A DNA stretch of 31,974 nt from an uncultured Pseudomonadota bacterium (GTDB lineage Bacteria > Pseudomonadota > Alphaproteobacteria > Rs-D84), in NCBI GenBank assembly GCA_937885575.1, contig CALABO010000024.1, positions 1 through 31,974 of the forward strand. Direction: 5' to 3'. Position 1 is the first letter of the stretch. Every line of letters starts with the position of its first letter. A program made the translations under genes and the position numbers. Of the stretch, positions 26,430-31,974 are shown one piece after another. The notes beneath the pieces were generated by a model that was not told the origin of the DNA, searched no databases, and saw nothing but the letters and a program-made list of their open reading frames with translations.

Positions 26430-28676
26430 ATGGTTCAAAAGTTCAAGATTTTATCTGCGGGCAAAGACAGCAAGGGTTTGAATATATTCAAATCATCTGC
26501 GTATAAAGAACACGAACAAACCCCCATGGCCCAGGTTTTTTGGGCGCTGCGTTGGTCGGTTGGCGTGTGGTTGATATGCGCGTTGGTGTTTTGCTTTTCG
26601 TTTTTGTTCGAACATTTGTGGCGATATGGATGGTCGCCGGCAACCGCAAATTGGATGAAAATCTATTTAATCAATATGGTTCAAAGCGCGGGTCTTTCGG
26701 TCATCGCGGAAATTCCGTATTGGGTTTTGCGCTGTTTAATGCACCCTGATTTTATGTGTATTGTGCCGTTGATTCCGGTATTGGCGTATTACCTGTTGGT
26801 TGACGATACATTAAAGGGCGAATTTAACCCGCACGGCAAGGATAAATTTGATAAAAAATCTTCACGTGAAGCGAACGAGGCGGATGTAAAGGCAATGGGG
26901 CTGTTCGACGGGTTTATGATGGTACTTGGGTATTTCAAAAAGAAACCGTTAAAATTACCAAAAACATTGTCGGTTTTGTGTCTTGCGCCCCCGGGAACCG
27001 GTAAAACCCAAGGCATAGTATTGCCAACAATTTTTGAATGTGATAAGGTATCAATGATTATAAATGACCCCAAACCCGAATTGGACGGCATGTCCAGCGG
27101 TTATCGTTCTGAAAAAGTTGGACCAGTGTTCATTATGGATTGGGGCGGCCAAGATGAACCGGAAAAGGGTATTTATTATCCGTCATGGAACCCGCTTTCG
27201 CCGGGGCACATACCGTTTAGCACCGAACAACGCGAATTGTATGTTGATTATATTTGTGATGTACTTGTTCCCGATGCCACGGGCAGCAGTGCCGACCCAC
27301 ACTGGACACAATCGGGGCGTGCGGGGCTTGCCGGGTTTATTCAATTTATAGTTTCAAAAATTGAACGTGCCAAGGCGGACGATTATTTCTATGGCCGGTT
27401 GCAATCCGGAACATTTGATGCCGAAGATGCCGCCGTTTTGTCCGATTACTATTTTTCAATGGTAAATGACCCGAATGCGTTCGCGGCGCAGGGACTTATC
27501 AAGAACGGCGAATTAAACGCGATGAATTATGTTCATATTGGAACGTGGGCAAACATACCGCAAATGTGGTTGGGCAAAGAAGCGTCTTTTTCCATGATGC
27601 TTGATTGGATTACGGAGGCGCAGATTGCCGTCGCCGCGAGTTTGGCGGAACGTCAAAAGCAAGGTGACCAAACCGTTATGATGGCCGACCCAATGAAAGA
27701 TTGGTTGGAATCTGCGGTTGCCGAATGTCGCGCGTTTGCATATTCAAATCGTGCGGTTGCGGAACTTACAAAATTGGCCAACACACCGGCAACCGAACGC
27801 GGGTCAATTCTTTCAACAATTCTGACGGGACTTGCGATTTTCCGTAATGCCGCCGTGCGTAATCGGACATCGCATTCCGACTTTCATTTTGCCGATATGC
27901 GCGGAATGATTGACCCAAGGGACGGAAAGATGAAACCGGTGACGGTTTATCTGTCTATCAATATGGTTGATGCCAAGGCGTTAAATCCGATTACCGCGAT
28001 GTTTATTGAAACGATGTCGAATTTCTTGCTTGCCAATCCGCCGGAACATGTGGGGCGCAGTGGCGAAAAGATGGGGCCGTATCCGGTGTTATTCTTGCTT
28101 GATGAAATGCCGAAAATGCAAAAGATGCAGGCGGTTATCCAAGGGCCCGATGTCGGTCGTGGGCAACAGATATCGTACCTGTTCATCGGTCAGGATTTGC
28201 ACCAGATTGCCGAAAAATATGGTGCGGACGCATCAAAAACCATTATATCAACCACCGCCGCGAAAATTGTCCTGCGACAAAACGACCCAGAAACAGCGAA
28301 ACGTTTTTCCGAAATGATGGGCACAAAAATAACAATGAAAAAGGAAAAAGGTCCCGACGGCAAAGAAACGGAAGTTCCAAAAACAGAGCCGTTGTTTAGC
28401 GAATATGATATTATGAAACTGAAAGATGCCAAGGGTGAAAAGCCGGGCGAAGAACTTATTATTTATGAAGGTTGGTATCATCGACCAATCAAAGGCGAAT
28501 TGAGAATGGCATTTGCCGACCCAAGGTTGGCCCCGCTAATAAAAATGGGGCGGTCGTCGCCATTGCCAGAATTCTTGATTCCTATGCATCATGCGATTTT
28601 GGAATATAATGGAAATCCGCGCTATTATAATCCGCAAACAAATGAATTGAAAGAATTGTCACCTGTGGTAAAATGA
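26430..28676 (+). CDS. Type IV coupling protein VirD4/TraG family
   Basis: 748 residues. Three or so membrane segments lie in the first 130 residues, then a cytoplasmic RecA-like ATPase domain. Walker A is PPGTGKTQG (about 187-195), with NDPKPEL just after it. The family segment TERGSILSTILTGLAIF is near 475. Walker B is VLFLLDEMP (about 553-561), followed by QGPDVGRGQQISYLFIGQD. These proteins bring DNA or protein substrates to a type IV secretion system. No relaxase or VirB genes are in the window. Length is similar to VirD4/TraG rather than the shorter TraD-like relatives. Downstream lipoprotein genes follow at six and 18 bases, so it heads an envelope operon. Confidence 0.9.
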   Translation: MVQKFKILSAGKDSKGLNIFKSSAYKEHEQTPMAQVFWALRWSVGVWLICALVFCFSFLFEHLWRYGWSPATANWMKIYLINMVQSAGLSVIAEIPYWVLRCLMHPDFMCIVPLIPVLAYYLLVDDTLKGEFNPHGKDKFDKKSSREANEADVKAMGLFDGFMMVLGYFKKKPLKLPKTLSVLCLAPPGTGKTQGIVLPTIFECDKVSMIINDPKPELDGMSSGYRSEKVGPVFIMDWGGQDEPEKGIYYPSWNPLSPGHIPFSTEQRELYVDYICDVLVPDATGSSADPHWTQSGRAGLAGFIQFIVSKIERAKADDYFYGRLQSGTFDAEDAAVLSDYYFSMVNDPNAFAAQGLIKNGELNAMNYVHIGTWANIPQMWLGKEASFSMMLDWITEAQIAVAASLAERQKQGDQTVMMADPMKDWLESAVAECRAFAYSNRAVAELTKLANTPATERGSILSTILTGLAIFRNAAVRNRTSHSDFHFADMRGMIDPRDGKMKPVTVYLSINMVDAKALNPITAMFIETMSNFLLANPPEHVGRSGEKMGPYPVLFLLDEMPKMQKMQAVIQGPDVGRGQQISYLFIGQDLHQIAEKYGADASKTIISTTAAKIVLRQNDPETAKRFSEMMGTKITMKKEKGPDGKETEVPKTEPLFSEYDIMKLKDAKGEKPGEELIIYEGWYHRPIKGELRMAFADPRLAPLIKMGRSSPLPEFLIPMHHAILEYNGNPRYYNPQTNELKELSPVVK

Positions 28677-28682
28677 CGTCAC

Positions 28683-29900
28683 ATGTTAAAAATTTTACGC
28701 TTTTTATTGGTCGGTGTTTTGCTTTCCGCGTGCAGTGCGACGGTTGAATCGCGTCTTGATTCGGTGCGTGGGAATTATATGACGACCGCCGCCGCGCATG
28801 ACGACGGCGATGGGAATCTTGATTTACTGATTGGTGCCGACAAAAAATTTCACGATGGCGATATTGCCGGCGCGGATGCGTTGTATGAAGAATTTAATCA
28901 GAAAAACAAAGATGTCACATCTGGCGATATTTGGCGCGAAGCGGCGAACTTTGCATTTGGTGCAAACGCAAATGATTATCGGCCTTTTATGATGGACACA
29001 TTGTTCGTGTCTTATTATCAACTTTGGGCGGCGATTGCGGACGGCCGTTGGAACGATGCGCGCGTAATTATCAATCAGTCCTATGCGCGACAACAAGATA
29101 TGTCGATTGAATATAAAAAACTGATTGAATCAACACGGGACGAAATTGCAAAGCACACGGAAATCGCCGATAAAATCGAAAGGTGGACCGCATATCGCGA
29201 TATTATGAATCCGGCGCTGATGTATTTGTCGGGCATTTACTTTTTAACGGCAGGCGATTTTAATGATGCAACAACATATTTGGAACGCGCGCATGGCATG
29301 GCGCCGGAAAATGATTTTGTTGTTGATGATTTGAACCTTGCACGCGCAAAGCAAAAACCTAAAAACACGGTTTGGGTTTTTATCGAAGATGGGTTTGCGC
29401 CGAAACTAACCGAACACCGCACCAGTTTGCCATTGTTGATGTCAAACGGGATATCGTGGGTGACGATTGCAACATCGCAACCGATTTTATTGGACGGCAC
29501 AACAACGATTGATGGCGCAGAACAAATTGCAAATGTTGATGCAATGTTCATGACGGAATACAACGAATATCACACGAACGAAGTTTTGCGTGCATTCACA
29601 TCCGCGGCGGGGCGAACGGCGTTGCAAACAACGATGTATAATTCGAATTCTGATGCGGCACCGTTGCTTGGGCTGTTATCCTTGATTTATTCCGAAGCAA
29701 CCACAAACGCCGAAGTGCGAACATGGGCGACACTGCCGAAAACCATATCGGTGTTGCGTGCGACGAATAATGGCTTGATTGAATTGCGGTCGCATGGTAA
29801 TGTTGTGGCAAGGGTTGATTTGCCGCGCGATGGAAATTATTTGGTCTATGTCCGTTTGGCGGACGGTCGGCAAGATATAAAACCAATGAAAACAAAATAA
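28683..29900 (+). CDS. COG3014-like lipoprotein with helical repeats
   Basis: 405 residues with a lipoprotein signal (VGVLLSAC, Cys17). The N-terminal part has TPR-like helices (FHDGDIAGADALYEEFNQ, AGDFNDATTYLERAHGMAP). The segment KNTVWVFIEDGFAPKLTEHR, followed by a beta-rich C-terminal part, matches what I recall of the COG3014 family, which in other bacteria is found next to LpoB-type lipoproteins, as here. The function is not settled; a role with LpoB at the outer membrane is inference. It starts six bases after virD4. Confidence 0.7.
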   Translation: MLKILRFLLVGVLLSACSATVESRLDSVRGNYMTTAAAHDDGDGNLDLLIGADKKFHDGDIAGADALYEEFNQKNKDVTSGDIWREAANFAFGANANDYRPFMMDTLFVSYYQLWAAIADGRWNDARVIINQSYARQQDMSIEYKKLIESTRDEIAKHTEIADKIERWTAYRDIMNPALMYLSGIYFLTAGDFNDATTYLERAHGMAPENDFVVDDLNLARAKQKPKNTVWVFIEDGFAPKLTEHRTSLPLLMSNGISWVTIATSQPILLDGTTTIDGAEQIANVDAMFMTEYNEYHTNEVLRAFTSAAGRTALQTTMYNSNSDAAPLLGLLSLIYSEATTNAEVRTWATLPKTISVLRATNNGLIELRSHGNVVARVDLPRDGNYLVYVRLADGRQDIKPMKTK

Positions 29901-29918
29901 AAACCAAAGGGGGAAAAT

Positions 29919-30536
29919 ATGAAAAAACTTTTACCGATTGCGGTGTGTGCCGCGCTGGTTGGGTGTGGCGAAGTGCGCGTTGTTGATTTGAACGATGCGG
30001 ATGAAGTTGCCGATATGCAACATGTGATGGAATTGGAATATCGCGATTGGACCGAAACGGCCGAAGCGATGACGAAATCTATGTTGGCAAGTAATGTGTT
30101 CGCGCGTGTAAAAAATCCTGTGATTGGAATTGGCGAAATAAAGAACGATACTATGCAACGGTTCGACACGGATATCTTGGTTAAAAAGATTCGTATGACA
30201 CTTATCAATTCCGGTCGGGCGCAGGTTTCAACGGCATTCGAAAATAACGCCCCGTCCGAAGATACATCGACATATGCGGTGCGTGCGGCACGCGGCGATG
30301 ACGAATACGATGGGTCAACGATTGTGTCAAAGGGAACTTTGGTTGCGCCGAATATGTCACTTTCGGGGAAAATGATTCAACGCAATATGAAATTGCAATC
30401 GGGGTGGTTTTCGTCGGTTGATTCGCGTGTAGAATACTATTTGCAAATGACACTTACCGATATCAAAACCGGACTTTCCGTGTGGGAAGACGAACGCCCA
30501 ATTGTCAAAGAAGGCGACCATGCGCCAACATGGTAA
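29919..30536 (+). CDS. lpoB: LpoB-like lipoprotein, putative activator of penicillin-binding protein
   Basis: 205 residues; lipoprotein signal ending LVGC (Cys16). The body has the LpoB pattern: MTKSMLASNVFAR, NPVIGIGEIKNDTMQRFDTDILVKKIRMTLINSGRAQV, a SLSGKMIQR strand and a final VWEDERPIVKEG strand. In E. coli LpoB reaches from the outer membrane through peptidoglycan to stimulate PBP1b. The long disordered linker of E. coli LpoB is short here. A strong ribosome site AAGGGGG precedes the start. It is the last gene before a terminator. Confidence 0.78.
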   Translation: MKKLLPIAVCAALVGCGEVRVVDLNDADEVADMQHVMELEYRDWTETAEAMTKSMLASNVFARVKNPVIGIGEIKNDTMQRFDTDILVKKIRMTLINSGRAQVSTAFENNAPSEDTSTYAVRAARGDDEYDGSTIVSKGTLVAPNMSLSGKMIQRNMKLQSGWFSSVDSRVEYYLQMTLTDIKTGLSVWEDERPIVKEGDHAPTW

Positions 30537-30560
30537 ATTCGGAATTTGTTCTTGTGTATT

Positions 30561-30589
30561 TACCCCGGTTGGCCGGGGTATTATTTTTA
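30561..30589 (+). terminator. Rho-independent terminator after lpoB
   Basis: TACCCCGG-TTGG-CCGGGGTA is followed by TTATTTTTAT. It ends one base before the start codon of the next gene, so terminator and the next gene's start region overlap. Confidence 0.8.
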
Positions 30590-30590
30590 T

Positions 30591-31073
30591 ATGAAAAACT
30601 ATTTTTGGCGTTCGATTATTTTGGGTATGCATGATGCGTTGGTTTCAACGCTGGGGCTGATTACGGGATTGGTGTTCGCATCCGCCGAACATTCAGTGGT
30701 TGTTTTGACGGGCGTTATCGCATCGGTTGCGGCGGGACTTTCCATGGCGGCATCAGAATATTTGGCGGCGCGCACAAATGGCGACACGGACTTTGCAATA
30801 TGGCAAGGTTTGGCAACCGGCGCGGCGTATGTGTTTACCGCCGGAATGTTGCTGGTGCCATTTATATTTATTGTGAATCCTTTTTTGGCATTGGGCATGA
30901 CATATGTTGTCGCGATATCGGTTATATTTTTCTTTAACTATGTAAAATCGCGCCTGTGCCACGAAGATTTTTGGCCACGATTTTTTGAAATGCTAACTAT
31001 CTGCGGCGTTGTGACCGTCAGTGCATTCCTTATTGGCGAAGCCGCAAAATTTTTCTTTGGCGTGGAGATTTGA
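30591..31073 (+). CDS. VIT/CCC1-family membrane transporter, compact form
   Basis: 160 residues from ATG 30591 (MKNYFWRSIILGMHDALVSTLGLITGL). An upstream ATG at 30546 would put the terminator hairpin inside the coding region and is rejected. Five hydrophobic helices are visible. GMHDALVSTLGLITG and AAGLSMAASEYLAAR are the signature helices of VIT1/CCC1 iron/manganese transporters. The cytoplasmic metal-binding domain between helices 2 and 3 is reduced to a short loop (TNGDTDFAIWQG). A TATTAT sequence lies six bases before the start and no ribosome site is seen. Confidence 0.82.
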   Translation: MKNYFWRSIILGMHDALVSTLGLITGLVFASAEHSVVVLTGVIASVAAGLSMAASEYLAARTNGDTDFAIWQGLATGAAYVFTAGMLLVPFIFIVNPFLALGMTYVVAISVIFFFNYVKSRLCHEDFWPRFFEMLTICGVVTVSAFLIGEAAKFFFGVEI

Positions 31074-31093
31074 TACGCCCCGAACGGGGCGTA
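31074..31093. terminator. Hairpin between convergent genes
   Basis: TACGCCCCG-AA-CGGGGCGTA directly follows the VIT gene stop. The T-rich tail (ACTTATTTATTT) is interrupted, so termination may be imperfect. Confidence 0.6.
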
Positions 31094-31095
31094 AC

Positions 31096-31896
31096 TTATT
31101 TATTTGATTCAGAGTGTTTTTTTATAAAATCGTTTAAGCGCTGCAAAACATCACACGCATCTTTTTCATGCTCTTGCAATTTCTGGTCTTGGTGATTATA
31201 AAGTTTAATATTATTGTAATCCCAATTTTTAGTAATTTTCAATGCCTCTTCTTGGGTCAATGCGCCATAATTATCGACAACAACCACATATTTTGCGGGT
31301 TCAGAACAATTATAAATACCTTTCTCTTGTGCCTCTACCTGTGAATAGTGTTTTACTTCCCCATCAACATTAATATCCACACCATTAACACCAACAGGTT
31401 CATCACACAATCTGTCCAAAGTTGTAAGCCCAGCAATTTCACTTATACATTTATTTGTTTTTTCAATATCAGATAATACAAAAATTTTTTCTATGATTTT
31501 GTCATCGACTTTTTTAGTTTGCGATTGCAAAGAATATTCTTTTTCTTTGAATACGTCACCATCGGAAATATCAAAAAAGCACACATAATTCATCAATGTA
31601 ATACCAATAGTTGCAGAATCAGGATTACCATGAACAACAAGTGCTGGACCATCTTTTTCGTATACATTCATATAATCAAACTGTCTTGCTAAATCCATGC
31701 GGTGCCCCATTTCATCAGAATAACCCATCACATATTCTTTGAACAAATCAGAATAGACAACCACATAATTTTTATAAATTTCTACTTTTGCAGATTCGTT
31801 CGCGTCGCCACAATGCAAATTTTCTGTGGTGTATATTGGTTGCTCTTGGCATGCGACAAGCCCAAACAACACGAACAAAGCAAATAAAAATTTCAT
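31096..31896 (-). CDS. Lipoprotein of unknown function
   Basis: 266 residues with a lipoprotein signal (MKFLFALFVLFGLVAC, Cys16). The mature part has six further cysteines (in LHCGD, YVCFFD, NKCISE, RLCDE, YNCSE, DACDV) and charged helices at the C-terminus. I do not recognise the family. AT-rich compared with the envelope genes before it. A purine-rich AAGGAAGGAAAAG precedes ATG. It lies 26 bases after the stop of another minus-strand gene, so it may be the second gene of an operon. Confidence 0.75.
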   Translation of the reverse strand: MKFLFALFVLFGLVACQEQPIYTTENLHCGDANESAKVEIYKNYVVVYSDLFKEYVMGYSDEMGHRMDLARQFDYMNVYEKDGPALVVHGNPDSATIGITLMNYVCFFDISDGDVFKEKEYSLQSQTKKVDDKIIEKIFVLSDIEKTNKCISEIAGLTTLDRLCDEPVGVNGVDINVDGEVKHYSQVEAQEKGIYNCSEPAKYVVVVDNYGALTQEEALKITKNWDYNNIKLYNHQDQKLQEHEKDACDVLQRLNDFIKKHSESNK

Positions 31897-31922
31897 CTTT
31901 TCCTTCCTTTGGTTATGTTTAA

Positions 31923-31974
31923 TTAAAACTGTGGATCGTTGTCCAGCATGGCGGAAAAGGTTGCGGTTGCAACA
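31923..31974 (-). CDS. C-terminal end of an unidentified gene
   Basis: An open frame enters from the right edge and ends VATATFSAMLDNDPQF before TAA 31923-31925. It is too short to identify. Its spacing to the lipoprotein gene suggests a shared operon. Confidence 0.45.
   Translation of the reverse strand, partial: VATATFSAMLDNDPQF

Overview
The window reads as part of the chromosome of an uncultured, probably host-associated alphaproteobacterium. The evidence is a contiguous 16S - tRNA-Ile - 23S - 5S operon, an alphaproteobacterial DUF4167 gene, an RpoH-type heat-shock sigma factor, and an envelope gene set (lipoproteins, a porin-like barrel, a YfgM/BamB-like pair, LpoB). The 16S departs from consensus at several normally invariant positions, so the lineage looks fast-evolving. 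I cannot name a genus.

Layout. Bases 1-529: partial insertion-sequence orfA (minus). 577-6078: rRNA operon on the minus strand with its terminator, processing stem and promoter. 6242-6549: a mosaic of inverted TTAGTG arrays, paired palindromic modules and two terminators. 6544-9924: a gene for a very large cysteine-rich exported protein. 9987-10147: a second mosaic. 10133-15957: a tightly packed minus-strand operon of three long prepilin/PilV-like proteins, an MJ0042 zinc-ribbon membrane protein, a small exported protein and RluD. 16103-18572: DUF4167, a Yip1-like membrane protein and Der. 18588-20550: a YfgM-like protein, a short BamB-like lipoprotein and a small gene broken by one base. 20613-23937: rpoH, a porin-like protein, then two AT-rich genes (P-loop kinase, family 2 glycosyltransferase). 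24007-26372: rsmE, an RsuA-type pseudouridine synthase and a TPR membrane protein (minus). 26430-31073: a VirD4/TraG coupling protein, a COG3014-like lipoprotein, an LpoB-like lipoprotein and a VIT-family transporter. 31096-31974: a lipoprotein gene and the tail of another gene (minus).

Functional themes. Several genes serve ribosome maturation (RluD, RsuA-type synthase, RsmE, Der) and sit on the same fragment as the rRNA operon. A second theme is envelope building and surface structures (pilins, cysteine-rich protein, LpoB pair, porin, coupling protein).

The observations I find most unusual are these. (1) Degenerate TTAGTG arrays sit at gene 3' ends, supply the stop codons of several unrelated genes, and flank terminators as long inverted repeats. 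(2) There are two base-pair covariations in the 16S decoding-centre helix. (3) Three PilV-like long prepilins lie in tandem, one with Gln at position +5. (4) The 1126-residue protein carries cysteines at seven-residue spacing. (5) Three operons have -10 boxes only 9-12 bases before the start codon, which suggests leaderless mRNAs.
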